64,000 nucleotides of DNA from Myxococcales bacterium (GTDB lineage: Bacteria; Myxococcota; UBA727; GCA-2721815). The translations under genes were made by a program, and so were the position numbers. The notes beneath the pieces are model-generated. The model was given only the letters and a program-made list of their open reading frames with translations, was not told the DNA's origin and made no database searches. Shown here piece by piece: positions 35,541 to 43,682 of this stretch (positions are counted from its first letter, which is position 1; each line of letters starts with the position of its first letter). The stretch covers positions 172,905 through 236,904 of the forward strand of contig PBLQ01000061.1 of the NCBI GenBank assembly GCA_002721815.1, read 5' to 3'.

Positions 35541-36377
35541 ATGTCTTTTGATTTTGATGATTTTGAAGTTCGAGGCCGGTTTTACGATATCGAAGAGAAA
35601 ACCGAAGTGCTTCGGGAGCTGATGGGAACGCTTTATAAAGAAGAGCAAGACGACCTTCACGAAGCCTGGGCCATTGCTTACATTCACCACGATTGCGCCC
35701 TAGACGGGACGGTTTTAAATCATGAAGAACTGCGTCCGGTTTGTTCTCGCAAGGTGGCGCAGACCCCTCGTGCCATGAACGGCGTTCAGTTGGTACGTAA
35801 CCATCACGAATTATTGAGCCAGTTGCTGGGACAAAAAAGCTTCGCATCAAAAGGAGAGGCGCTCGTTTTGGATGTGCAAGCGTTGGTGGATTTAAACGAG
35901 GCCATCATGCTGAATTTGCCTCGAAAAAAGCCGGGACAATGGCGTAAAGAAATGCCTTTGCACCGCACTTACTTTCACACCTTCATGGAGCCTGAAGAAA
36001 TCCAGCAGGGCCTGGAAGCGGTTTGTCGAGCCACCACTGAGGAAGAATTTCAAAGCCAGCATCCGGTCAACCAAGCGGCATTGTTTCACCACGCGTTCAT
36101 GCAGGTTTTTCCCTTCGCAGAAGGTACCGGGACCATTGGGCGCCACTTGATGAATAGCTTTTTGGTGCGCGGTGGGTATGACCCCTGCGTGATTCACGCC
36201 AGCGACCGTCAAGCATACTACGAAGCGTTGCTACATGGTCCTGAAGGCCTCAGAGCCTTGATTCTCGATAGCCTGGAAGCCCAACTGGAGGCCCAAATCA
36301 AATATGTGAAGGGTTTGATCCGAGAGCGGGAAAAACAGAACCAACGTCCCAACAACTATCGTGGGCTGGCTGTTTGA
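35541..36377 (+). CDS. Fic-fold protein lacking the catalytic motif
   Basis: A 278-residue protein with the Fic/DOC helical fold; FHHAFMQVFPFAEGTGTIGRH (about residues 181-202) corresponds to the motif HxFx(D/E)GNGRxxR. The catalytic His is Phe, and Asn and Arg of GNGR are Thr, so AMP transfer by the usual mechanism is not expected. An N-terminal region of about 100 residues includes WAIAYIHHDCALDGTVLNHEE, similar to Fic N-terminal helices. Start 35541 has GGGGAG upstream. It is followed by a strong terminator. Its role is unknown; a regulatory or pseudoenzyme function is inferred. Confidence 0.75.
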   Translation: MSFDFDDFEVRGRFYDIEEKTEVLRELMGTLYKEEQDDLHEAWAIAYIHHDCALDGTVLNHEELRPVCSRKVAQTPRAMNGVQLVRNHHELLSQLLGQKSFASKGEALVLDVQALVDLNEAIMLNLPRKKPGQWRKEMPLHRTYFHTFMEPEEIQQGLEAVCRATTEEEFQSQHPVNQAALFHHAFMQVFPFAEGTGTIGRHLMNSFLVRGGYDPCVIHASDRQAYYEALLHGPEGLRALILDSLEAQLEAQIKYVKGLIREREKQNQRPNNYRGLAV

Positions 36378-36401
36378 GCTGTCGCTGCAAGTATTTGAAA
36401 G

Positions 36402-36428
36402 AAAAGGGGCATTGAGCCCCTTTTTTTT
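36402..36428 (+). terminator. Intrinsic terminator after the Fic-fold gene
   Basis: AAAAGGGGC-ATTGA-GCCCC followed by eight T residues: a strong hairpin with a clean U-tract. Confidence 0.9.
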
Positions 36429-36563
36429 GGTTTTTGAAGGATTTCATTGCACCGGCCCATCTTGACAAATGCCCATCAGAAAGCCTACCTAATAGGCGCT
36501 TATTGAGCCAGGCGATCGGGTGATCTTCCCCTTGGATCTCACCGCCTTGAGGAGCAACGCAAC

Positions 36564-38207
36564 ATGACTGAAACGGGTAATGCATCCAAAGAAAACGAAC
36601 AAAAAGCACCGGGGATATATAATCCAGGTATTAATCCTGAGAGCGTGCCATCGGTAATCATTCAAATCGCCGTGTTTGCGCTGGTGGTGACCGGAGCTTT
36701 GGCTTGGTATTACTCCTACGTTTCTGAGCTTAAACGGGTGGCCGAGCTTTTTGCAAAAGCCCGTGAGGTTCAGGCAGGGGGTGACGCCACCGCATTCCTC
36801 GAAGCACGCAAGTATTACATCGAAACAGGTAAAATCGAAGACGACGATAGTTTGCTGGCTCACATGGGCGAGGTGACCGCTCTTTTGTACGGCGTCTACG
36901 GCATGGACGACTTGGCCGGCGAGGCCGGTGATTATCTGTCCTTGATGCGTTCTCGTGATTTACGAAAAGCAGAACGTTACGCGGCAGAGGCATACTATTA
37001 CCTGGGCCAAGGCCGCAGCAATCCCGAGGCTTATGGCCAAGCGGAGAGCGTCATCACAGCCATCACCTCCCAAGGGATTCGCCACGGTAAAATTCTACAC
37101 GCACTGTCTTTGTCGGTGTTGGGTCAGGGCAGACCCGCAGAAGCACAAAGAGCGGCTGAAGAAGGCATGAAGTTGGCAACTGGTTTGGTGCGACTGCCCA
37201 TCGCTCAGGGCGACGCATTGTTGGCACAGGAGAACTACGGCTCAGCACGTGCTTCCTACGCGAAGGCTCTAGCGACCAATGGCCAGCACATTTGGGCGCG
37301 GACCGCCATTCAGCTCACCGACGCCATCACCCGTGAGGGCAAGCCAGCGCTGTTGTTGCGTGAATGCGATAAGCTGCTCCGCGAACTTGAAACGCTGCAC
37401 CCCGAGAACCCACCAGTGCGTACCAAAGCATTTATTCTTTCCACCAAAGGCGAAGTCTTTTTCGTGGACGGACAATCGGAAGCGGCGCTCAAGTCCGCCA
37501 ACGATTCCTTGGCGCTGTTTCCATTTAACGACCGTGCGCATTTGTTGAAAGGTCGTGCGCTGGCACGTTTGGGCAAGAACGACGAAGCCAAAGCAGCTTT
37601 CGCAGAAGCCACGAAACTGTCTCCGAAGAGTTTGGACGTGGCGAAGCAAATCGCTTGGTACATGAACTACATGGAAGACAAAGAGGGCGCGCTTGCGGTT
37701 CTTGAAGCGGTCAAAACGGCCAATGAAGAAGAAAGTCTCGTCTACCCAGAACTGGTGAAGGCATATATCGCCCTCGAAAAAGTGGACGAAGCAAAGGCCG
37801 CGGCCGAAGAAACCATCAAGCGTTTGGGTGATGCGCATGAACTGGGCAACCTGTCTATGGCGCGCGTTCACATCGCTAAAAAAGAAGCCGACGAGGCCAA
37901 AGCACAGTTGGTGGAAGCCCATACCAACAAAGGCAAGCCATGGGCGGAGCTCACCGTGGAGTTAGCCAGATTTGGCGCCCTGGGTGGCGATAAGTTGGGG
38001 GCGGCAAACACCTTCGTAGAGGTCATTAAGCTTTACGAAAAAGAAAACGCACCAGTGGAGCAGATGTACGAAGCATATACCCGCGCTGCCACCGCCATGA
38101 AGGCCGTGGGCTTGTGGGCTCAGTTGCAAAAGTCCAAAGAGCTCGAGGCTGAGGCCAAGCTTTTGTGGGAAAAAGCACCCGAGGCACCGGCCGCCGCGAC
38201 ACCTTAG
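36564..38207 (+). CDS. Membrane-anchored TPR protein
   Basis: A 547-residue protein with an N-terminal membrane helix (IIQIAVFALVVTGALAWYY) and a long helical repeat region (about residues 60-530) of tetratricopeptide type, for example DRAHLLKGRALARLGKNDEA and KAAFAEATKLSPKSLDVAKQ. The tail is Ala/Pro-rich. TPR scaffolds assemble complexes; the neighbours give no clear hint of its partners. GAGGAG lies about 10 bases before the ATG. A bidirectional hairpin follows. Confidence 0.85.
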   Translation: MTETGNASKENEQKAPGIYNPGINPESVPSVIIQIAVFALVVTGALAWYYSYVSELKRVAELFAKAREVQAGGDATAFLEARKYYIETGKIEDDDSLLAHMGEVTALLYGVYGMDDLAGEAGDYLSLMRSRDLRKAERYAAEAYYYLGQGRSNPEAYGQAESVITAITSQGIRHGKILHALSLSVLGQGRPAEAQRAAEEGMKLATGLVRLPIAQGDALLAQENYGSARASYAKALATNGQHIWARTAIQLTDAITREGKPALLLRECDKLLRELETLHPENPPVRTKAFILSTKGEVFFVDGQSEAALKSANDSLALFPFNDRAHLLKGRALARLGKNDEAKAAFAEATKLSPKSLDVAKQIAWYMNYMEDKEGALAVLEAVKTANEEESLVYPELVKAYIALEKVDEAKAAAEETIKRLGDAHELGNLSMARVHIAKKEADEAKAQLVEAHTNKGKPWAELTVELARFGALGGDKLGAANTFVEVIKLYEKENAPVEQMYEAYTRAATAMKAVGLWAQLQKSKELEAEAKLLWEKAPEAPAAATP

Positions 38208-38231
38208 TTGTATTGACAAAATATAAAATTC

Positions 38232-38268
38232 AAAAAAGCAGCATCGTGTATCCGTATGCTGCTTTTTT
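38232..38268. terminator. Bidirectional terminator between TPR and ppsR genes
   Basis: AAAAAAGCAGCAT is followed by ATGCTGCTTTTTT, a perfect stem flanked by A and T runs, so it would terminate both convergent transcripts. Confidence 0.9.
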
Positions 38269-38286
38269 CGTTATGAACCATTCGAC

Positions 38287-39117
38287 TTATTTCTGTGAGC
38301 CAAACCGTTCGTCGTGCAGATGAATAATCTTTGCCGCGGTTTCTTCTACGGCTTTGCCTGTGACGTCGTGTACAGCCCATGAAGGGTGACTTTGATAAAA
38401 AGTGCGGCACCACTGTAGCTCTTGGCGAACGTTGTCACGCATGGCGTAGGTGCTTTCTGAAGGCATGCCCAGGTGCTTGAGCCGTTCGCGACGAATGCGA
38501 ACCAGGGTGGGCAAATCAATGATCAAGGCATGCACACGGTTTTGGTCGATGTTCGACAGTTCTGTAGGTGCAGGAATATGTGGCACCAAGGGAACATTGG
38601 CCACTTTAAAACCTTTTTGGGCCAAATAAGTGGAGAGGGGGGTTTTTGAGGTACGCGACAACCCGACTAAGACGATGTCTGCTTTTTCCAAGTGACGTGG
38701 CTCTTGCCCATCGTCGTGCTTAACGGCGAACTCCACAGCCTCCACGCGCTTGTAATAGTCAGCATCGAGACCTGCTTTAAGACCAGACTGCATGGCGGGG
38801 TTGATGGCCAGAAACTGGGAGAGTTTGACAATGAGTGAGCCAATCAGGTCGTGGGTATCCACTTCGAGCGCTTCGGCCAAAGTCAGAATGTGCTGCCGCA
38901 ACTCGGTATCCACCAATGTGTAGGCCACAAAGGCATCTTCTGCGTGCGCCAACTTGATAATGCGATCCACTTCATCTTGATGCCGAATCTTTAAGAAATA
39001 TCGAATTTTGACCTTACGGGCCGGAAATTGGAGCAAAGCCGCTGAAACGACCTTTTCTGCGGTCTCACCGGTGGCATCGGAGACAATAAAAACCTTTTTG
39101 GGGCCGTCACTTTTCAT
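38287..39117 (-). CDS. Kinase/pyrophosphorylase of the PpsR (DUF299) family
   Basis: A 276-residue member of the ADP-dependent kinase/phosphate-dependent pyrophosphorylase family. In bacteria and plants this enzyme reversibly phosphorylates PEP synthase or pyruvate phosphate dikinase on a Thr. The family marks VFIVSDATGETAEKVV and the P-loop-like VGLSRTSKTPLSTYLAQKG are present. The target enzyme is not in the window, so which form it controls cannot be told. The ATG at 39117 with AGGAG upstream is used. Confidence 0.92.
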   Translation of the reverse strand: MKSDGPKKVFIVSDATGETAEKVVSAALLQFPARKVKIRYFLKIRHQDEVDRIIKLAHAEDAFVAYTLVDTELRQHILTLAEALEVDTHDLIGSLIVKLSQFLAINPAMQSGLKAGLDADYYKRVEAVEFAVKHDDGQEPRHLEKADIVLVGLSRTSKTPLSTYLAQKGFKVANVPLVPHIPAPTELSNIDQNRVHALIIDLPTLVRIRRERLKHLGMPSESTYAMRDNVRQELQWCRTFYQSHPSWAVHDVTGKAVEETAAKIIHLHDERFGSQK

Positions 39118-39195
39118 GGATGCTCCTTTTTTTTCAAAATCGGATGCGCTACGCATGATGGCCACAGTTCACATCGGCTTTCAAGGAGTCTGCGC

Positions 39196-39963
39196 ATGCG
39201 TCAATTACCCATCTTAGCTACCATTTCCTTTTTGGGCTGTTTGCTTTTCTCCACTGAAGGGCAAGCGCGCAATGGCGCCTTTTATTTCCAGGTGGCCCCA
39301 GGGTACGGCACTTACGAAACCACAGAAGTGGTCATCGACAAGTCAGGCAACTATCCAGAAACGAATTTCACCCCCAGTCTGCAAATGGGTCTCAACCTGT
39401 TTGGATACGGTGGTTTTTACGGCGAATTCACGGCGTTTGGGTGGGACCTGACTTCGAGCAATATCGGAGGGGGCGGTTTTGCGGGCGGTGGCGTGCGCAT
39501 TCTACCTTTAGAGCTGTTGCAGTATCTGTGGCCACACGTTTGGCCCGACATGCCATTGATTCCCACAGCCTCAAATCCCGAAGGTGTCAGCTGGCACGAT
39601 CGCCCTTTTGAGCTGGGTTTGTCCTGGGGCATGGGCTACCACATGCTCGGTGAAGAATACGCCTACGAAGCCGAGTACACGAAATTCGGCATCGACTTGC
39701 AGTATTTTGTCACCGACACCTTTGCCGTGGGCTTGGATTTTCCTTTTTACACGCCAACGTTTGAACCAGTAAGGGTGGTCGATTGGGAAGACAACCGCGT
39801 GGCATGTGTGGACGGTCGTGACTTTGTTTTGGCGGGGCCCAATACGTACCTCACTTATAACAAAGACCAGATCACCGACGACACCTGTACCGGCGTCGCT
39901 CCCCGGGCTGGCTTTTCGGCTGCCTACCTCACCATCACCATGCTGGCCGACTTTGGCATCTAG
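39196..39963 (+). CDS. Exported outer-membrane beta-barrel-like protein
   Basis: A 255-residue protein with a signal peptide (SFLGCLLFSTEGQARNG), followed by aromatic-rich strands with alternating polarity and a hydrophobic final strand (SAAYLTITMLADFGI), suggesting a small outer-membrane barrel. A signal-peptide Cys lies in a poor lipobox. No family was recognised. AAGGAG precedes the ATG. A bidirectional terminator follows. Confidence 0.7.
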   Translation: MRQLPILATISFLGCLLFSTEGQARNGAFYFQVAPGYGTYETTEVVIDKSGNYPETNFTPSLQMGLNLFGYGGFYGEFTAFGWDLTSSNIGGGGFAGGGVRILPLELLQYLWPHVWPDMPLIPTASNPEGVSWHDRPFELGLSWGMGYHMLGEEYAYEAEYTKFGIDLQYFVTDTFAVGLDFPFYTPTFEPVRVVDWEDNRVACVDGRDFVLAGPNTYLTYNKDQITDDTCTGVAPRAGFSAAYLTITMLADFGI

Positions 39964-39967
39964 ACAC

Positions 39968-40007
39968 AAAAAAACCTCGCTGCCACATGTGCGCTGCGAG
40001 GTTTTTT
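39968..40007. terminator. Bidirectional terminator between barrel and thioredoxin genes
   Basis: AAAAAAACCTCGC and GCGAGGTTTTTTG form a stem with a 15-base loop, with A-tract and T-tract at the two sides, serving both converging genes. Confidence 0.88.
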
Positions 40008-40028
40008 GAGCAACAAAGGGGCAGTGAC

Positions 40029-40358
40029 TTAGCCCACTTGCTTGTTCATCATTTCTTCAAGTTTGCTCTTGGCAACGGCGCCCACCACTTGGTCTACGGG
40101 GCGGCCACCTTTAAACATCACCAAAGTGGGGATGGAGCGCACGCCCAAAGAGCCGGGGGTGCCAGGGTTTTCGTCGATGTTCATTTTGCCTACTTTGACC
40201 TTGCCAGCAAAATCGGTGGCCAAGGCATCAACCGTGGGGGTCAGGGCACGGCAAGGGGCGCACCAGGGTGCCCAAAAGTCCACTAAGACCGGTTCGCTGG
40301 ATTCGAGGACTTCAGATTGGAAGTTGGCGTCAGTTAAATCGATGGTGTTTTCAGACAT
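40029..40358 (-). CDS. trxA: Thioredoxin
   Basis: A 109-residue cytoplasmic thioredoxin. The active site reads FWAPWCAPCRALTP, with CAPC in place of the classical CGPC. The cis-Pro region GVRSIPTLVMFKGG and the terminal helix are normal. Ala for Gly at this position occurs in some thioredoxins and changes the redox potential. The start at 40358 gives the usual length; an upstream in-frame ATG adds seven residues. Confidence 0.94.
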   Translation of the reverse strand: MSENTIDLTDANFQSEVLESSEPVLVDFWAPWCAPCRALTPTVDALATDFAGKVKVGKMNIDENPGTPGSLGVRSIPTLVMFKGGRPVDQVVGAVAKSKLEEMMNKQVG

Positions 40359-40512
40359 AATTGGCTCCTTTAGGCGCAAAATAAGCGATCTGGGGCATCA
40401 AACCTCATTTTCTGGTCCGGGGCAACACCGATCGGTGCGGAAAACCAGTTTACTTTGCATTTTTTGTGGCTAAGCTTTGAGAGTACTTTTGGGGTGTGGT
40501 TAGGAGATATAA

Positions 40513-41499
40513 ATGGTTCGAATGCAGGTGAATCAGTCCGTACCTCTAAACGAGGATGTTTTTGACGCGATTGAACGGGTCAAGAACGAAAAAAATGCTG
40601 TTATTTTGGCCCATTATTACCAGGATCCAGACATCCAAGACCTGGCCGACCATTTGGGTGACAGTCTCAAGTTGGCCCAGCTGGCACAGAAGTCTCAAGC
40701 GGATGTCATTCTATTTTGTGGCGTTCATTTCATGGCCGAAACAGCCAAGATACTTAACCCCACTCGCACGGTGATCATTCCAGACTTGAATGCGGGATGT
40801 TCCTTGGCTGACTCTTGTCCTGCGCCCATGCTCAAGGCGTATAAAGCGCAGCACCCTGACCATATGGTCGTCTCGTACATCAACTGTTCGGCAGGTGTGA
40901 AAGCGCTCTCCGATGTGATTTGCACTTCCTCCAATGCAGAGAAAATCATTGGCGCCATTCCTGAAGACAAAAAAATCCTCTTCACCCCTGACCAGCATTT
41001 GGGTCGTTATCTCATGGAGAAAACGGGTCGTGACATGAAGTTGTGGCAGGGGTCTTGTATCGTTCACGAGATTTTTTCTGAACGTGAGATTTTGGCGCTG
41101 AAGCAAAAACACCCGCAAGCCGATTTGATTGCGCACCCAGAATGCGCACAAGCCATTTTGAAGCATGCGGACCACGTGGGCTCCACCACGTCGTTACTTC
41201 AGTACGCAGCGGTGACGGACACCCAAGAGCTCATCGTTGCCACCGAAGAAGGTATTTTACATCAAATGCAAAAAGGGGCGCCCAACAAAACGTTCATTCA
41301 AGCGCCCACGCAAGAGGGCTGTGCTTGTAACGTCTGCCCACACATGCGCTTAAATACGCTGGAGAAAATTTATCAAGCATTGGTAACCTTAGAGCCTGCC
41401 ATCGAAATGGAAGAAACATTACGTTTGCGTGCTGCTTTGCCATTGGAGCGGATGCTGCAAATTACGGCTGGCGAAGACGTGGACTGGTCGACGCCCTAA
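40513..41499 (+). CDS. nadA: Quinolinate synthase
   Basis: Joins iminoaspartate with dihydroxyacetone phosphate to give quinolinate for NAD synthesis. The 328-residue sequence has AHYYQDPDIQDLADHLGDS, the cluster cysteines in AGCSLADSCPAP, GCACNVCPHM and the HPECAQAI block, and TPDQHLGRYL. The nadB ATG overlaps its stop (TAATG), so the two partner enzymes are translated together. Confidence 0.97.
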   Translation: MVRMQVNQSVPLNEDVFDAIERVKNEKNAVILAHYYQDPDIQDLADHLGDSLKLAQLAQKSQADVILFCGVHFMAETAKILNPTRTVIIPDLNAGCSLADSCPAPMLKAYKAQHPDHMVVSYINCSAGVKALSDVICTSSNAEKIIGAIPEDKKILFTPDQHLGRYLMEKTGRDMKLWQGSCIVHEIFSEREILALKQKHPQADLIAHPECAQAILKHADHVGSTTSLLQYAAVTDTQELIVATEEGILHQMQKGAPNKTFIQAPTQEGCACNVCPHMRLNTLEKIYQALVTLEPAIEMEETLRLRAALPLERMLQITAGEDVDWSTP

Positions 41500-43055
41500 T
41501 GGACCAGCCTCAAACCATAAACGCTGATGTGTTGGTCATCGGCAGTGGCTTGGCTGGCTGCATTGCTGCCATGACCGCCGCCGATCTCGGACGACAGGTG
41601 GTGTTGGTCACCCGTTCTGCAAAGATCCAAAGTGGAAGTTCGGCGTGGGCCCAGGGTGGGATTGTATTTAAAGGGGAGGGCGACAGCCGACAATGCCTCA
41701 AAGATGACATCATCAATGCCTCAGGGGGCCACAGTTACGAGCCCGCGGTGGACCAACTTTGTAATATGGGGCCCGAGCTGGTTGAGCGTTGGTTGTTAGA
41801 TCGTTTGAAAGTGCCCTTCTCAAAGAGTGAGCAGGGGGCGTACAGTAAAACTGCCGAGGCTGCGCACAGTGTGCCTCGTATTTTGTACGCGGCAGATCAC
41901 ACTGGAAAAACCATTACTCAAAAATTGGTGGAGGGGGTGGTTGCCCACGAGAACGTCACGGTGATGACAGATTTAACGGCAGTGGAGTTGCTCACCACCA
42001 ACCACCACAGCCTCGACTTGAATGACACTTACGAGCCCGCGCGATGTTTTGGCGCACGTTTTTGGCAGCGGGAAGATCAAAAGATTGTTGCCATTTGTGC
42101 CGAGCACACCATTTTGGCTACCGGTGGACTGGGTCAGTTGTTTTTGCACACCACGAATCCGCGAGAATCCCGTGGCGACGGTATCGCCATGGCCTACCGC
42201 GCCGGTGCGCGATGCGTGAATCTCGAATACATTCAATTTCACCCCACCAAGTTATACCATGATAAAGAGCGGTTTTTGGTATCCGAAGCCGTGCGGGGTG
42301 AGGGGGGCGAACTCGTCGATGGTTCTGGGACACCCTTCATGAAAAGGTTTCACGAACTGGGTTCTTTGGCGCCGCGGGACGTCGTGGCGAGAGCCATTCA
42401 TCAGGTCATGCTCGAACAATCGGCCAAGTGTGTCTACCTCGATATACGTCACAAAGACGAAGTCTGGCTGAAGGAACGATTCCCCTCTATTTGGTCTCAT
42501 CTAGAGAGCATCGGAATCAACATGTCCACTGATTTGATCCCGGTGGTGCCTGCGGCTCACTATGCCATCGGTGGGGTGGCGGTGGACCTCAACGGGAAAA
42601 CCTCTTTGGCGCGTTTGTATGCGGTGGGTGAGACGGCTTGCACCGGGGTGCACGGCGCGAACCGGTTGGCCAGTACGTCGCTGTTGGAGTGTTTGGTGTG
42701 GGGGTATTTGGCCGGTCAAAAAGCGGGTGACAATGATACCCGGCTGGGTTTCCCAGAATTTACACCGTGGCGTTACGAAAGCGGAAACATCGATCCTGCG
42801 TTGGTGGCCCAAGATTGGCAAACTTTGAGAAACATTATGTGGAACTATGTGGGGTTGGTGCGAACCCCACATCGCCTTGCCAGAGCGGAGAAAATGTTGC
42901 GAGAGCTGCTTTTGGAAGTGGAAGAGTTCTATAAAAAGGCAACTCTGTCTGACAGCGTTATGGGGCTGCGGCACGGCATTCAAACCGCATTGGCGGTTAC
43001 CCTCTCTGCGGCAAAGGCCAAGGTTTCTCGTGGTAGTCATTACGTGGTCAAATAG
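41499..43055 (+). CDS. nadB: L-aspartate oxidase
   Basis: An FAD enzyme that oxidises aspartate to iminoaspartate for NadA. The 518-residue sequence has the dinucleotide-binding VIGSGLAGCIAAM, SGSSAWAQGGI, the substrate-site motifs EYIQFHPTKL and PAAHYAIGGV, and the helical C-terminal domain. It follows nadA in a TAATG overlap; nadC is not in this window. Confidence 0.97.
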   Translation: MDQPQTINADVLVIGSGLAGCIAAMTAADLGRQVVLVTRSAKIQSGSSAWAQGGIVFKGEGDSRQCLKDDIINASGGHSYEPAVDQLCNMGPELVERWLLDRLKVPFSKSEQGAYSKTAEAAHSVPRILYAADHTGKTITQKLVEGVVAHENVTVMTDLTAVELLTTNHHSLDLNDTYEPARCFGARFWQREDQKIVAICAEHTILATGGLGQLFLHTTNPRESRGDGIAMAYRAGARCVNLEYIQFHPTKLYHDKERFLVSEAVRGEGGELVDGSGTPFMKRFHELGSLAPRDVVARAIHQVMLEQSAKCVYLDIRHKDEVWLKERFPSIWSHLESIGINMSTDLIPVVPAAHYAIGGVAVDLNGKTSLARLYAVGETACTGVHGANRLASTSLLECLVWGYLAGQKAGDNDTRLGFPEFTPWRYESGNIDPALVAQDWQTLRNIMWNYVGLVRTPHRLARAEKMLRELLLEVEEFYKKATLSDSVMGLRHGIQTALAVTLSAAKAKVSRGSHYVVK

Positions 43056-43072
43056 GCTGGAGCCCCTGACCC

Positions 43073-43525
43073 ATGAACACAGACTGGCTGACTCCCGTAG
43101 TTTTCGAAGAACACGTTTCCGATGAGGAAGAAAAGGTCACGGTTTCCACGCGACTCAGCGGCGACGGTATCGCGCTTATTGAAGTCAGAGGCATGGGCTC
43201 AGTGAATGGGATGAACGCCGCGGCCCAATCTTTTGAAAGAGGGTTTGCATGCCTCCAAGATGACCAAGCAATCCGCGTCTTATTGGAGCTGAACGACTTT
43301 CAAGGGGCGCCGCTGCGCGCCCAGCTTCAGTTATTAGATTGGATGTTAAAGTATCAGAAACGTTTTGATTTTATGATCATTATAGGGGGTGAGACCAGAG
43401 CCCTAAAGATCGCACGCAAAGTCCAGTCTTGGCTGCCTTTTGGTAAGCGCATCGTTTTCGTGACAGCTTTGCAGGATGGCCTCGAGCGATTGCGGCGGCG
43501 CAGTGAGGGCGAAGGGGGTATTTAA
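43073..43525 (+). CDS. Small STAS/SpoIIAA-like protein, unknown function
   Basis: A 150-residue soluble protein with alternating beta and alpha segments: IALIEVRGMGSVNGMNA, VLLELNDFQGAPLRAQLQLL, DFMIIIGGETRALKIARK and RIVFVTAL. The order resembles the SpoIIAA/STAS-like fold that binds lipids or regulators, but the assignment is tentative. It is 18 bases after nadB on the same strand, so likely part of that transcript. Confidence 0.55.
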   Translation: MNTDWLTPVVFEEHVSDEEEKVTVSTRLSGDGIALIEVRGMGSVNGMNAAAQSFERGFACLQDDQAIRVLLELNDFQGAPLRAQLQLLDWMLKYQKRFDFMIIIGGETRALKIARKVQSWLPFGKRIVFVTALQDGLERLRRRSEGEGGI

Positions 43526-43668
43526 TGTTGAAAAAAGATTTCTTGAATACCGCCGACGCATTGCTTATCCATGTGACAACGCATGCGAAGCGTGTGTGTC
43601 ACTTTACGGCTCTGTCTTTTGACAGCAGGGTCAGCAACGGGCAGACCCGGTTTTTTGTTTTTGGTTAG
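43525..43668 (+). CDS. Possible 47-residue ORF overlapping the previous stop (TAATG)
   Basis: An ATG overlaps the stop of the preceding gene and opens 47 codons (begins MLKKDFLNTADALLIHVTT), ending at TAG. The sequence also folds: GTGACAACGC...GCGTGTGTGTCAC is near-palindromic, and the segment ends in a terminator, so it may be structured RNA instead. No ribosome site is obvious. Confidence 0.2.
   Translation: MLKKDFLNTADALLIHVTTHAKRVCHFTALSFDSRVSNGQTRFFVFG
43628..43657 (+). terminator. Terminator-like hairpin upstream of asnB
   Basis: GGGTC-agcaacgggca-GACCC followed by GGTTTTTTG: a five-pair stem with a U-tract, ending the nadA-nadB transcript before asnB. Confidence 0.6.
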
Positions 43669-43682
43669 GACGATAAAGTATC

